From Aquimarina aquimarini (GTDB lineage: Bacteria; Bacteroidota; Bacteroidia; Flavobacteriales; Flavobacteriaceae), in the NCBI RefSeq assembly GCF_900299535.1, contig NZ_OMKE01000002.1, positions 1-48,201 of the forward strand: 48,201 bases of DNA. The letters run 5' to 3'. Both the position numbers and the translations under genes were made by a program. This document shows, one piece after another, positions 17,211-26,512 of the stretch; positions within the stretch are counted from its first letter, which is position 1, and each line of letters begins with the position of its first letter. A model generated the notes under the pieces. It was not told the origin of the DNA. It worked only from the letters and a program-made list of their open reading frames with translations, and did not search any database.

Positions 17211-17228
17211 TCATGACTTATATCATGA
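17211..17228. promoter_or_regulatory. Crp/Fnr-type palindrome upstream of the CoA ligase gene
   Basis: TCATGACTTATATCATGA is palindromic apart from its centre and fits the YATGAY-W4-RTCATR pattern. It is centred about 56 bp upstream of the ATG at 17164, in the gap that separates the ligase from the rrf2 stop codon. Confidence 0.7.
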
Positions 17229-17310
17229 TATACATTACTTCCTTAAAATATAACTATTAAAACAAGATAATCTGCTGATACGTACTACAAACCCAAAAGA
17301 ACATATCTTA

Positions 17311-17757
17311 CTATATATCAAACTCTTTTAAGGAGATAACGGTTCCATTTTCTTTAATCTCTCTTACCAAGTCATGAATATTTTTATCTCTAAAATCTTT
17401 TAGTATACTTTTTTTGAAAGGAGAAACAATATGATGAACAGGACAAGGGTTTATATCATTACATTTAGATAGCCCCAAAAAACAACCTTCAAACTTTTCT
17501 GTACCATCAATACATTTTACAACATCCCAAATAGCTCTTTTCTTATCAGTATCATTGAGATAGAAACCGCCTCTAGGACCTTTGGCAGAAGAAATCAATT
17601 TATCAGATGCTAATTTTTGTAATAACTTGGCCAAAAATGCGTAAGGAGTTTCTAAATCCTCAGCTATTATTTTTACTCCAATCTTTTTGGTTTCATCTGT
17701 ATGTATTCCTAGATAAATCATTGCTCTAATAGCGTACTTGCAAGCATTGGATAACAT
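17311..17757 (-). CDS. Rrf2-family regulator, probable Fe-S sensor (NsrR/IscR-like)
   Basis: 148 residues. The winged HTH is at 1-65 (CKYAIRAMIYLG, ETPYAFLAKLLQKLASDKLI, GPRGGFYL). Three cysteines follow in the CFLGLSKCNDINPC arrangement (about 92-105), the normal cluster-ligand spacing of Rrf2 Fe-S regulators such as NsrR, IscR and RsrR. Nitric oxide, iron-sulfur status or redox state are the likely signals. The divergent neighbour is nadA, whose product needs a 4Fe-4S cluster, and the nitrite-reducing locus with ric is in the same window. Which signal is sensed is inference. Confidence 0.88.
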   Translation of the reverse strand: MLSNACKYAIRAMIYLGIHTDETKKIGVKIIAEDLETPYAFLAKLLQKLASDKLISSAKGPRGGFYLNDTDKKRAIWDVVKCIDGTEKFEGCFLGLSKCNDINPCPVHHIVSPFKKSILKDFRDKNIHDLVREIKENGTVISLKEFDI

Positions 17758-17803
17758 CTATTTTTCTGTCAAAGGTAGTAAAAAAGATATTTTTATCTTC
17801 TAT

Positions 17804-17819
17804 TATGACTTAAGTCATA
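17804..17819. promoter_or_regulatory. Crp/Fnr-type perfect palindrome between rrf2 and nadA
   Basis: TATGACTTAAGTCATA is a perfect 16-bp palindrome that fits YATGAY-W4-RTCATR. It is centred about 54 bp from the rrf2 start codon and about 63 bp from the nadA GTG, so it could control either or both. An Rrf2 operator is a possible alternative. Confidence 0.7.
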
Positions 17820-17874
17820 TTTTTCAGTTATAAATACTTCTATTTTTCGATCGTAAAAGTTTTAATCGTCAGAA

Positions 17875-18801
17875 GTGAAATTACAAGAAAAAATTACCCA
17901 ATTAAAGAGGGAAAAGAATGCCATAATTTTAGCGCATTATTACCAACGTCCCGAGATACAGGAAATCGCAGATTATGTAGGCGACAGCCTAGGATTGTCA
18001 CAAAAGGCTGTAGAAGTAGATGCCGATATTATTGTCTTTGCAGGAGTACATTTTATGGCAGAAACTGCAAAAATCCTCAACCCTACAAAAACAGTCGTAT
18101 TACCTGATCTGGAAGCGGGTTGCTCTCTGGCAGAGTCTTGCCCCCCAGAAGCATTTAGTAAATTTGTAAATGCACACCCCGATCATACTGTAATTACCTA
18201 TGTAAATTGTAGTGCCGAAGTAAAAGCACTTACCGATATTGTATGTACCTCATCCAACGCACTCAAAATTGTAGAGTCTGTACCTGAAGACCAGCCTATT
18301 ATTTTTGCTCCTGATAGAAATTTAGGAAAATATATCATGAAAGAAACGGGTAGAGATATGCTCCTTTGGGATGGTAGCTGCCTCGTACACGAGGCTTTTT
18401 CTATAGATAAGCTTTTAGAGTTACATAGCGCTTATCCTGATTACAAAATCATAGCACACCCAGAATCTGAAGAACATATTCTAAAAACAGCTACCTATAT
18501 CGGCTCTACTGCTGGAATGATTAATTATGTAAAAAAACATTCTGATCAAAAATTTATCGTAGCGACTGAAGCTGGTATTTTACACGAAATGCAACAGGTC
18601 GTTCCTAATACAGAACTAATCCCTGCTCCCTCAAAAGAAGACAACACCTGTGCTTGTAGTGAATGTGCTTATATGAAACTTAATACATTACAAAAGCTAT
18701 ATGATTGTTTACTCAATGAAAGTCCACAAATAGATGTCCCCAAAGATACTCGTGAAAAAGCATTAATACCCATTGAGCGTATGCTCGAACTCTCTGTATA
18801 A
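17875..18801 (+). CDS. nadA: Quinolinate synthase NadA
   Basis: 308 residues. NadA condenses iminoaspartate with dihydroxyacetone phosphate to quinolinate, using a 4Fe-4S cluster. Visible marks: [21 protein letters not shown] (about 19-39), [14 protein letters not shown] (about 83-96), [20 protein letters not shown] (about 108-127), PDRNLG, and the C-terminal cluster stretch [12 protein letters not shown] (about 260-271). I take GTG at 17875 as start because the protein then begins exactly where family members do and no ATG fits. nadB follows after one base. The promoter region is shared with the Rrf2 regulator. Confidence 0.96.
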   Translation: MKLQEKITQLKREKNAIILAHYYQRPEIQEIADYVGDSLGLSQKAVEVDADIIVFAGVHFMAETAKILNPTKTVVLPDLEAGCSLAESCPPEAFSKFVNAHPDHTVITYVNCSAEVKALTDIVCTSSNALKIVESVPEDQPIIFAPDRNLGKYIMKETGRDMLLWDGSCLVHEAFSIDKLLELHSAYPDYKIIAHPESEEHILKTATYIGSTAGMINYVKKHSDQKFIVATEAGILHEMQQVVPNTELIPAPSKEDNTCACSECAYMKLNTLQKLYDCLLNESPQIDVPKDTREKALIPIERMLELSV

Positions 18802-18802
18802 T

Positions 18803-20389
18803 ATGATTACAACCAATTACCTCGTTATAGGCTCTGGAGTCGCTGGATTAACATTTGCTGTCAAAATAGCTCAAAAATTCCCTCATAAAACAATTACTAT
18901 TGTGACCAAAGGTGATGAGGATGAATCAAATACCAAATATGCACAAGGGGGGGTGGCGGTTGTTTTGAATACCAAAGAAGATTCTTTTCAAAAACATATT
19001 CAGGATACGTTGATTGCTGGTGATGGATTATGTGATAAAACCATTGTAGAAATGGTGATCAAAGAAGGCCCTAAACGTTTTAGAGAACTTATCAATTGGG
19101 GAGCAAGCTTTGATCTGAATGCTCAAGGAAATTATGACCTTGGTAAAGAAGGGGGGCATTCTGAAAACCGCGTAGTTCATCATAAGGATATTACTGGTTA
19201 TGAAATAGAACGTTCTTTATTACAGCGTATACATCAACTTGCAAACATAAGCTTACTGTCGCATCATTTTGCCATAGACCTTATTACAGAACACCATCTT
19301 GACACTCCTACCCCAAAACAATTATCTTGCTATGGTGCATATGTATTAAATCAAAAAACAGGAAATACCCTTACAATAAAAGCAGACAGTACCTTATTGG
19401 CATCAGGAGGAATTGGTAGCGTATATGGGCATACCACAAATCCATCTATTGCAACAGGAGATGGAGTTGCTATGGCATATCGTGCCAAAGCAAACATACA
19501 AGATATGGAGTTTATTCAATTTCATCCCACAGCCTTGTATACCACCGAGCAAGGTTCTGCTTTTTTAATTTCTGAGGCAGTACGTGGTTTTGGTGCTTAT
19601 CTACGCACCAAAAAAGGACATCGTTTTATGCCTGATTATGATCACCGTGCAGAGCTGGCATCAAGAGATATTGTCTCACAATCTATTGATACAGAATTAA
19701 AAAAAACTGGAGATACTCATGTTTATTTAGATTGTACTCACCTAGATGTACATGCTTTTAGACAACATTTCCCTACTATCTATGATCAATGTAAGCGTCT
19801 TGATATTGATATCTCAAAAGATTGGATTCCTGTAGTGCCAGCATCTCATTATTTATGTGGTGGTATTGTCGTAGATCAATACGGAAAAACTACCATTACA
19901 AATCTATTTTCTTGTGGCGAATGCTCTAGAACAGGATTACATGGTGCCAATAGATTAGCGTCTAATTCTCTCCTAGAAGCATTAGTATATGCACATAATA
20001 TTTATGCCTATGCATCATCTCACCCCCCTAAACATACCAAGGTTTTTATCCCTGATTGGAACGACGACGAGGCTCTAAATAATAGTAATAATGAGTTTAT
20101 CAGAAAAAATACGGTTGAACTACAAAAATTAATGAGAAACTATGTAGGCATTGTGCGATCTAATGACACACTAAAAATAGCTATTAAACAATTGGATAGT
20201 ATGTACAATAAAGTAGAAAATTTATATAAAACTTCTAAGATAAATACCTCTTTGTGCGAATTGCGAAATATGATCAATATAGCACATCTAATCATTACAC
20301 AATCACTTGAAAGAAAAGAAAATAAAGGCGGATACTATAATAGTAATAATCTTAACTCAAAAAAAGTATTGGAAAATAATGTAACTTAA
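18803..20389 (+). CDS. nadB: L-aspartate oxidase NadB
   Basis: 528 residues from the ATG at 18803, chosen because the FAD Rossmann motif YLVIGSGVAGLTFAVKIA follows at once; a longer frame would only add residues overlapping nadA. Further marks are NTKYAQGGVAVVL, GGHSENRVVHHKDITGYEIE (substrate loop), FIQFHPTALY and GECSRTGLHGANRLASNSLL. The FAD enzyme oxidises L-aspartate to iminoaspartate, feeding NadA in the same transcript. It can use fumarate as acceptor when oxygen is absent, which suits the anaerobic neighbourhood. The C-terminal helical bundle is slightly long and ends in an Asn-rich tail. Confidence 0.96.
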   Translation: MITTNYLVIGSGVAGLTFAVKIAQKFPHKTITIVTKGDEDESNTKYAQGGVAVVLNTKEDSFQKHIQDTLIAGDGLCDKTIVEMVIKEGPKRFRELINWGASFDLNAQGNYDLGKEGGHSENRVVHHKDITGYEIERSLLQRIHQLANISLLSHHFAIDLITEHHLDTPTPKQLSCYGAYVLNQKTGNTLTIKADSTLLASGGIGSVYGHTTNPSIATGDGVAMAYRAKANIQDMEFIQFHPTALYTTEQGSAFLISEAVRGFGAYLRTKKGHRFMPDYDHRAELASRDIVSQSIDTELKKTGDTHVYLDCTHLDVHAFRQHFPTIYDQCKRLDIDISKDWIPVVPASHYLCGGIVVDQYGKTTITNLFSCGECSRTGLHGANRLASNSLLEALVYAHNIYAYASSHPPKHTKVFIPDWNDDEALNNSNNEFIRKNTVELQKLMRNYVGIVRSNDTLKIAIKQLDSMYNKVENLYKTSKINTSLCELRNMINIAHLIITQSLERKENKGGYYNSNNLNSKKVLENNVT

Positions 20390-20401
20390 AAATGGACTAC
20401 A

Positions 20402-21019
20402 ATGATAATTCAGGAAATAATACAAAAAAGCGTTTTAAAAAGTATATCGTATGATGAATATTTACTAGTAATCAATTCTTTGGTAAAAGAAAATAAAACT
20501 ACTGGAATACAACAAACTGAACAAAAAATCAACTTTACCAAACTAAATGCCAGTAGGATGCGTCGATTAGACAAAACGATAACCATTCCTAAACAGGCAA
20601 TCTCTGTTTTTCAAAACATCAATAAAAAACAAACATGGCTCGTTATTCTAGAAAGCTGGTGTGCAGATGGCGCACAAACCATCCCTATTCTTAATAAAAT
20701 TGCGATTTCAACTTCTGCCATAGATTTAAAAATTGTATTAAGAGATGAAAATCCTGAATTAATGGATCAATTTTTAACCAATGGAACACGATCTATCCCC
20801 AAACTCATTATTCTTGATCAAGCATTAAACGTACTACATCAATGGGGTCCCAGATCAGAAATGGCAACAAAAATGGTGATTGCTTATAAAAACCAAAACG
20901 GAAAAATAGACGATGCTTTTAAAAAGTTTTTACAGATATGGTATAATAAAGATAAAGGCGAAGCTATTATTGAAGAATTGGTACATATGAGTAACCACTC
21001 CACAAACTACATTTTATAA
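20402..21019 (+). CDS. Thioredoxin-fold protein with a single-Cys WCADG site
   Basis: 205 residues. The thioredoxin-like core runs from about 75 to 165: TWLVILESWCADGAQTIPIL, LVLRDENPEL-type strand-helix (here IVLRDENPELMDQF) and a cis-Pro signature TRSIPKLIIL. The active site has only one Cys (WCADG), a form common to flavobacterial proteins of this group (Thioredoxin_9-like), so dithiol exchange is not expected. It follows nadB by 12 bp and is followed by a terminator, so it is the last gene of the nadA operon. A role in protecting or repairing the oxygen-sensitive NadA cluster is a guess. Confidence 0.82.
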   Translation: MIIQEIIQKSVLKSISYDEYLLVINSLVKENKTTGIQQTEQKINFTKLNASRMRRLDKTITIPKQAISVFQNINKKQTWLVILESWCADGAQTIPILNKIAISTSAIDLKIVLRDENPELMDQFLTNGTRSIPKLIILDQALNVLHQWGPRSEMATKMVIAYKNQNGKIDDAFKKFLQIWYNKDKGEAIIEELVHMSNHSTNYIL

Positions 21020-21068
21020 AACCATTGATCTACTAAAGCAACGAAATTGCATTAATGGTTTTTTATTT
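21018..21068 (+). terminator. Terminator of the nadA-nadB-thioredoxin operon
   Basis: AAACCATTGAT (21018-21028) pairs with ATTAATGGTTT (21051-21061) with one G-U pair; TTTTATTT follows. It separates the operon from the TonB receptor gene that starts at 21092. Confidence 0.75.
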
Positions 21069-21091
21069 AAATTTGTCATTAAAATATATCC

Positions 21092-23311
21092 ATGAAATTA
21101 TTATTTATAACCAACATATTCTTAATATTTAGTAGTTCAATATATGCTCAGGTTTTTTCTGGAAAACTAGTAAATCAAAACCAACAAGTTCTTAAAGATG
21201 CCTATGTTTTAAACAAAAATACTAATGAGCATACACATTCCAATGCCCATGGAAAATTTAGTTTAGAAAATGTATCAATAGGTGATACTATAAAATTTTC
21301 ACATATTGGGTATCAAAGTAAAGAGGTAATTATTAAAGATTTGAATAGTTCATTAGAGATCGTATTATATACCAAAGCAGTTAGTTTAGATCAAATAGTT
21401 ATTACCCCAGAAATTAATGCTCTTAAGTTGATTACAGATATCGATATACGCACCAATCCAGTAAACTCTTCACAAGATGTTCTAAGAAAAGTTCCTGGTT
21501 TATTTATCGGGCAACACGCAGGAGGTGGTAAAGCCGAACAAATCTTTTTACGAGGTTTTGATATCGACCACGGTACAGATATTAACCTGACTGTTGATGG
21601 ACTTCCTGTAAATATGGTATCACATGCACACGGACAAGGGTATGCTGATTTACACTTTGTAATTCCAGAAACTATTGATAAAATCGATTTTGGAAAAGGA
21701 CCTTACTATGAAAACAAAGGCAACTTTACCACAGCAGGATATGTAGATTTTAAAACCAAAGAACGTCTGGATCAAAGTACAGTTAAACTAGAAGCTGGGC
21801 TATTTGACACCTATCGTATGCTAGGAATGTTTAATCTGGTAAATACTGCTAAACATAATGCTTACATAGCATCTGAATATCTATCTACAGATAGTTTTTT
21901 TGAAAGTCCACAAAACTTTAATAGAATTAATCTTTTTGCAAAGTATACAGGTTTTGTAACCGATTACGATAAGTTTGGCATTACTATTTCTCGCTTTACG
22001 AGCAAATGGGATGCTTCTGGTCAAATTCCTCAAAGGACTGTGGATAGCGGTTTAATTTCTAGATTTGGTGCTATTGATGATACTGAAGGAGGTAACACTA
22101 CCCGAACTAATTTTTTAGTAAATTATGATAAAATTATTGATGAAAAATCGACTTTGAAAAATGCTGTTTATTTAAACACTTACGATTTTGAACTCTATTC
22201 TAATTTCACATTCTTTTTAGATGACCCTATAAACGGTGACCAGATTAAGCAAAAAGAAAATAGAACTATTTTTGGGATAAACAGTGAGTATCAAAGAACA
22301 TTTTCAACCGATAACTTAGGAGGAACCTGGCAAGCAGGAATTAGTCTTAGAAATGATAAAAGTAAGGATAATGAGTTATCTCATACCCGTAATCGCATAG
22401 AAACCTTAGAAAACATTCAGCTTGGTACTATTAATGAAACGAACTTAGCAGTCTACTTAGGAACTAACATCAACCTGAATAAATGGACATTTAACCCTTC
22501 AGTACGTGTTGATTATTTTGATTTTCAATATAATAATGCATTATTGAGTACTTATCAAACCCAAGAAGAAACCAAAGCTATTGTAAGTCCTAAATTGAAT
22601 GTTTTTTATAACGCTTCAAAAGAATTACAACTATATGCAAAAGCAGGTAAAGGCTTCCACTCTAATGATACCCGAGTAGTAGTAAACCAAGGAGGTAAAA
22701 CCATATTACCATCTGCTTTTGGTACCGATGCAGGGGTAGTTTGGAAACCTACCTCTAAAATATTTATGAATGTTGCCTATTGGTATTTGCACCTTGAGCA
22801 AGAGTTTGTTTATGTAGGAGATGCTGGTATAGTTGAACCTAGTGGAGAAACCAGACGCCAAGGGGTTGATCTAAGTTCTAGATATCAAGTTTTGCCTTGG
22901 TTGTTTTGGAACCTAGATGCCAATTATACCTATGCCCGAGCTATTGATGCTCCCTCAAACGCAGATTATATTCCGTTGGCACCAGATTTTACCATGACTA
23001 GTGGTATCAATGTTATTCATAAATCAGGAATTTTTGGTAGTGTAAATGTCAGATATTTAGATGATCGTGCAGCAAATGAAGACAACTCGATTATTGCAAA
23101 AGGGTATACTATTACTGATTTGAATATTGGGTACAAATGGAAGAAATTCAGTTTGGGTATTCAAATACAAAATGTATTCGACCAAGACTGGAACGAAACC
23201 CAATTTGCAACCGAATCACGCTTGCAAAATGAGCTTCAATCTGTAGAAGAAATTCATTTTACCCCTGGTACACCTTTCTTTTTAAAAACAGCATTAGAAT
23301 ATAATTTTTAA
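21092..23311 (+). CDS. TonB-dependent outer-membrane receptor, His-rich plug
   Basis: 739 residues with a signal peptide cut after about residue 19 (IFSSSIYAQ). A carboxypeptidase-like regulatory domain comes first (about 20-105), then the plug (about 115-225) with VLRKVPGLFIGQHAGGGKAE, LRGFDIDHGTD and NMVSHAHGQGYADLHFVIPE, then a 22-strand-type barrel ending in a C-terminal Phe (ALEYNF). The His-rich plug loops and a His-rich N-terminal segment (NEHTHSNAHGK) suggest a metal or metal chelate as substrate, as in some Ni/Zn/Cu receptors. No SusD partner is present. It lies 72 bp after the nad operon terminator on the same strand. Confidence 0.9.
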   Translation: MKLLFITNIFLIFSSSIYAQVFSGKLVNQNQQVLKDAYVLNKNTNEHTHSNAHGKFSLENVSIGDTIKFSHIGYQSKEVIIKDLNSSLEIVLYTKAVSLDQIVITPEINALKLITDIDIRTNPVNSSQDVLRKVPGLFIGQHAGGGKAEQIFLRGFDIDHGTDINLTVDGLPVNMVSHAHGQGYADLHFVIPETIDKIDFGKGPYYENKGNFTTAGYVDFKTKERLDQSTVKLEAGLFDTYRMLGMFNLVNTAKHNAYIASEYLSTDSFFESPQNFNRINLFAKYTGFVTDYDKFGITISRFTSKWDASGQIPQRTVDSGLISRFGAIDDTEGGNTTRTNFLVNYDKIIDEKSTLKNAVYLNTYDFELYSNFTFFLDDPINGDQIKQKENRTIFGINSEYQRTFSTDNLGGTWQAGISLRNDKSKDNELSHTRNRIETLENIQLGTINETNLAVYLGTNINLNKWTFNPSVRVDYFDFQYNNALLSTYQTQEETKAIVSPKLNVFYNASKELQLYAKAGKGFHSNDTRVVVNQGGKTILPSAFGTDAGVVWKPTSKIFMNVAYWYLHLEQEFVYVGDAGIVEPSGETRRQGVDLSSRYQVLPWLFWNLDANYTYARAIDAPSNADYIPLAPDFTMTSGINVIHKSGIFGSVNVRYLDDRAANEDNSIIAKGYTITDLNIGYKWKKFSLGIQIQNVFDQDWNETQFATESRLQNELQSVEEIHFTPGTPFFLKTALEYNF

Positions 23312-23557
23312 AAGAGTGATTACAACAAAACTTATTTGATTCTGCTATAATATTCTATAAATCAAATTAGATTGCTATACTTTTGAAATAGTATAACACT
23401 TGCTCAAAATAAAAAGCTAGCAATTAGAGAGCTACAAATCAACTGTACCTCTTTTCTACCATTTTACTTAGTATTCAATACGCAGAAAAAGCAAAAAGCA
23501 AAGTAACATTTTGTGCTACTACGACATATATATTAAACCTTTTTTACAATAATTGAA

Positions 23558-24184
23558 ATGAAGAAAAGAATTCTAAAGTTTTCAAAAATATTATTCCTTT
23601 TAGGGCTTATTTCTAGTATAACTTTGTATATTATTATTATCAATTCTTGGAAATTTCATCTTACAAAATTTGAACTTTCAGAGTTTACCAAAGATATAAA
23701 ACTAGCTAAAAAATTACCTAAAAAATTTTATGAACTCTATAATATGGAATTTGATGGATCTCTTAAAAACGGGATAGTCGAGCAAGAATTCAAATCCTTG
23801 ATGTCTGGAACAAACGAACCTTCGATCAATCTTTGGTCTTCGAGATTTTATTTACATTCAAATAATAAAAAATATTATAAAAACATGCTCTTCACATTAC
23901 ATTCACTGGCTCTAAAGCTTGAAAAGAAAACTACAAAAAAAGAGAATCTAAATTGGATTATGAGTAAAATGGATTTTATTAATTCACAAAATGGAATTAG
24001 ATCAGCTTCCAATTTTTATTTTGGAAAAAAATTATTTGATTTAAATGATGAAGAATTAGCTACTTTGGTAATAATGTCAAAAAATCCATCTCTATACAAT
24101 CCTCTTAGGAGACCAGAGCTTATTAAATCAAAAGTTAAAATCCTAATCAGCAAAAAACTGAAAAACCAATCTATTACCAAATAA
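23558..24184 (+). CDS. Degenerate transglycosylase-like (GT51) membrane protein
   Basis: 208 residues with one N-terminal membrane anchor (about 10-28). The C-terminal half follows the GT51 peptidoglycan transglycosylase pattern: ALKLEKK, NWIMSKMDFINSQNGIRSAS, YFGKKLFDLNDEELATLVIM, and the closing SLYNPLRRPE. The catalytic EDxxF segment is not recognisable, and the Glu of the RKxxE helix appears to be Leu (TLHSLALKLE), so polymerase activity is doubtful. It may bind lipid II without turning it over, or be decaying. It stands alone, next to a 208-bp duplicated gene fragment. The 23312-23557 gap shows no gene. Confidence 0.7.
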   Translation: MKKRILKFSKILFLLGLISSITLYIIIINSWKFHLTKFELSEFTKDIKLAKKLPKKFYELYNMEFDGSLKNGIVEQEFKSLMSGTNEPSINLWSSRFYLHSNNKKYYKNMLFTLHSLALKLEKKTTKKENLNWIMSKMDFINSQNGIRSASNFYFGKKLFDLNDEELATLVIMSKNPSLYNPLRRPELIKSKVKILISKKLKNQSITK

Positions 24185-24199
24185 AGTAGAGTTAAGTAC

Positions 24200-24407
24200 A
24201 ATCAATTCAAAACTACTCTGCCTTTAGTGGTCTTTTGTATTTTATTTCTACGTTTATAACCCACTAAGGTTGTAAGCAATACCATTCCTATAAAAATAAC
24301 ATATACAAAATCAGGAATCGGTACAGAATCACCCGCTACATAACTATGTAAACCAGACAAGTAGTAATTTACTCCAAAAGAAGTCATTATAATTGACCAG
24401 AAGGCAA
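24200..24407 (-). pseudogene. Displaced 3'-end copy of the ccsBA gene (direct repeat A)
   Basis: Differs at about 6 of 208 positions from 28598-28805, the last 69 codons plus stop of the ResB-CcsA gene. Identity stops abruptly at 24407. An ATG at 24387 leaves a 61-codon frame, but it encodes only the last transmembrane hairpin and tail and has no promoter of its own. It is a gene fragment left by duplication, recombination or integration. Confidence 0.92.
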
Positions 24408-24574
24408 TTTCGTACGGTTTGTTGAAAGAGAAATTGATAGCTCATAAATATTATTACTTTAGAGGGATTATCAGGTTCTAGTAAACAATTATTCAAAATA
24501 TTTAGGTAACAATTTAAAGAAATATGATACTTATATTGAGAATTAAAAAATTACATTTGTGCAAACAAATATCT

Positions 24575-25741
24575 ATGAATAAGATCATTATTTTAACGTT
24601 ATCTATATTAATACTGGTCAGTTGTTCAAAAACAGACAACACTACTAAGGCAAAAGTAGACACAAAAGAAAAAAACAATCTCAAAACTTTATCAAAAGAG
24701 AGAATTCAACGTATCTTAACTACACCAATTAACCTAAAACGTGAACAGTTGGATTCCGTTCCATCAATTAGTATTCCCACTAATTATGATACTCGTGTTT
24801 TTTTTTCGGATGAGTCATATTTTGAATGGCAATTAGCTGATTTAGATATCTCAACAGAGAATAATAACCTTATCCAAATAGAGTTAAAGAGTTCGTTTTC
24901 TAATGAAAATATGATCAATGAAAATGTCTTACTCGTTACTAATGATACGCCAGACCTGTTAACAATACCTAAGATAAAAGAATTCAACCTAGAAGAAACG
25001 GATAGCATTTATTATGAAGATAGTAACAGTATAATTTGGAAAGACTACAGATCATCTCATATAATTTATTATCAATATAATAGAGAGATAAACACTTATA
25101 CCATCTATCACGGAGAAACTTTAGGCTTTAGAGATTTAACCCCTCTCGAAACAGAAGAAATTACCTATTACATGCTACGAAATGCTCGTAATCTTCATAA
25201 AGCTCCTATTGAACAGGAAGGAATAATTTTTGATTCATGGAAGGATTATGTTAATAGAAAACCTCTTGTTGAAACTAATAAATTTATAAAGCTATTTCAT
25301 TCTTTTCCTAAAGAGATGAAAGTTTTCATGGATATTGATGAATTTATTACCCCTAGAAGTGATGGTAATTACACCTATGTTTCCTTATATCGTTCTTCGA
25401 TAGAAACTGATAAAAAAGTAATGAAACTCTTTGAAGCTATTGCACAAGAAGACAAAGAAATAATTACCGCTTTTAAATATGGCCATACCGATATTTCACA
25501 TCATGTAATATCTATTTATGCACAAAATACATATACGATTTTCAAAGAAAAAAACGTCTATAGTATCGAGGAAGAAAAAACTGCTTATGATGACAGTATT
25601 ATAAAAAATAAGTTTATTATATGTAGAATTACTGAAGGAGATAAAGTCTTTTATATACGAGCTAAAAATCCTGACAATCCAGATTTTTACATCAAAATGT
25701 TCAATTACTTTGCAGCACACAAAACACTAAAAGTAGAGTAA
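24575..25741 (+). CDS. Hypothetical lipoprotein
   Basis: 388 residues from the ATG at 24575, which I prefer to an upstream Met because a clean lipoprotein signal starts there (MNKIIILTLSILILVSCSK, Cys at residue 19). The mature part is acidic and soluble, rich in Asp, Glu, Thr and Tyr, with no repeat or catalytic motif I recognise. A second lipoprotein gene follows after 28 bp and is probably cotranscribed. It sits inside the segment bounded by the 208-bp direct repeats. Confidence 0.7.
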   Translation: MNKIIILTLSILILVSCSKTDNTTKAKVDTKEKNNLKTLSKERIQRILTTPINLKREQLDSVPSISIPTNYDTRVFFSDESYFEWQLADLDISTENNNLIQIELKSSFSNENMINENVLLVTNDTPDLLTIPKIKEFNLEETDSIYYEDSNSIIWKDYRSSHIIYYQYNREINTYTIYHGETLGFRDLTPLETEEITYYMLRNARNLHKAPIEQEGIIFDSWKDYVNRKPLVETNKFIKLFHSFPKEMKVFMDIDEFITPRSDGNYTYVSLYRSSIETDKKVMKLFEAIAQEDKEIITAFKYGHTDISHHVISIYAQNTYTIFKEKNVYSIEEEKTAYDDSIIKNKFIICRITEGDKVFYIRAKNPDNPDFYIKMFNYFAAHKTLKVE

Positions 25742-25769
25742 TCACATAAAGCATTAAAAACAAGAATCT

Positions 25770-26282
25770 ATGGCAAGTAAAATAACAAAAAGAGTCATTT
25801 TGATACTCCTATTCACCCACCTTATTTCATGTAATGTAATCGGAGAGAAACTCGAGGAAGTTCCTCTACAAAAAGGAATGATCAACTCTAGCACAGATAT
25901 GGATCTAAAACAAGGAGATGTCATTACTATTTGGTCTAAAGCCGAGATGAAATACACAGAGGGCAAGGAATCAGATTTCGAAATTAAATACCATATCGAA
26001 AAAGATGGAGAAACTTTGGACTTTGGTAAATTTGCAATCCTTGATGACATATATTTAACACATACTATTTCTTCTTCCAAGAATAAGGATGAGAGTTATA
26101 ACTCTAATAGTGATGAAGCCGATGAGGAAGGACGAGTATATTATTATACTTGGAGTTTTGAAAGGGAAAGCTATATATTCACTGCTCCTGATAATGGGAA
26201 ATACACATTTGATTTTAAATTATATGAAATAAAAGATGATTTCCCTAGTGACAATATTGCTATCGTTTTAAGGAAAAAATAA
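25770..26282 (+). CDS. Hypothetical small lipoprotein
   Basis: 170 residues with a short lipoprotein signal (ILILLFTHLISC, Cys at about 21). The mature part is charged and beta-rich in composition. It carries an acidic insertion NKDESYNSNSDEADEEG (about 110-126) that may bind cations, then aromatic strands (YYYTWSFERESYIF, GKYTFDFKLYEIK), a pattern like small jelly-roll or C2-like domains. No family recognised. It follows the 388-residue lipoprotein by 28 bp. Confidence 0.65.
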   Translation: MASKITKRVILILLFTHLISCNVIGEKLEEVPLQKGMINSSTDMDLKQGDVITIWSKAEMKYTEGKESDFEIKYHIEKDGETLDFGKFAILDDIYLTHTISSSKNKDESYNSNSDEADEEGRVYYYTWSFERESYIFTAPDNGKYTFDFKLYEIKDDFPSDNIAIVLRKK

Positions 26283-26432
26283 TAAAGTATATCGCCTCGC
26301 CTATGGTAAGTGTAAGATTAAAAGCTACTAATCTTTGATTAAGCACCTTGTTATTTTTTTATCTTTTCATTTTAAAATTAACCAAAGGATTACGAGTACC
26401 AAAATATACAATAAAAGCGATTTATAAATCTA

Positions 26433-26467
26433 AAAAAATTGAAGGACTTGATTTAAGCTTCATCCTT
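26433..26467 (-). terminator. Terminator after the GNAT gene
   Basis: On the minus strand AAGGAT (26467-26462) pairs with GTCCTT (26447-26442), an inner CTT/AAG continues the stem, and CAATTTTTTT follows. It lies about 45-80 bp beyond the GNAT stop codon. Confidence 0.55.
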
Positions 26468-26512
26468 TGGGTTAAGCCCCAAAACCAGTATTAATTTATA
26501 GCCCTGTTGTTC

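Noticed and set aside
17804..17819. NsrR box
   Set aside because: Classical NsrR half-sites have the AAGATG(C/T)ATTT form, which is not seen; the site instead shares its pattern with five others that fit Crp/Fnr spacing.
24202..24387. Separate small membrane protein gene
   Set aside because: It is a copy of the last 61 codons of ccsBA with sharp loss of similarity upstream, so it is a gene fragment.
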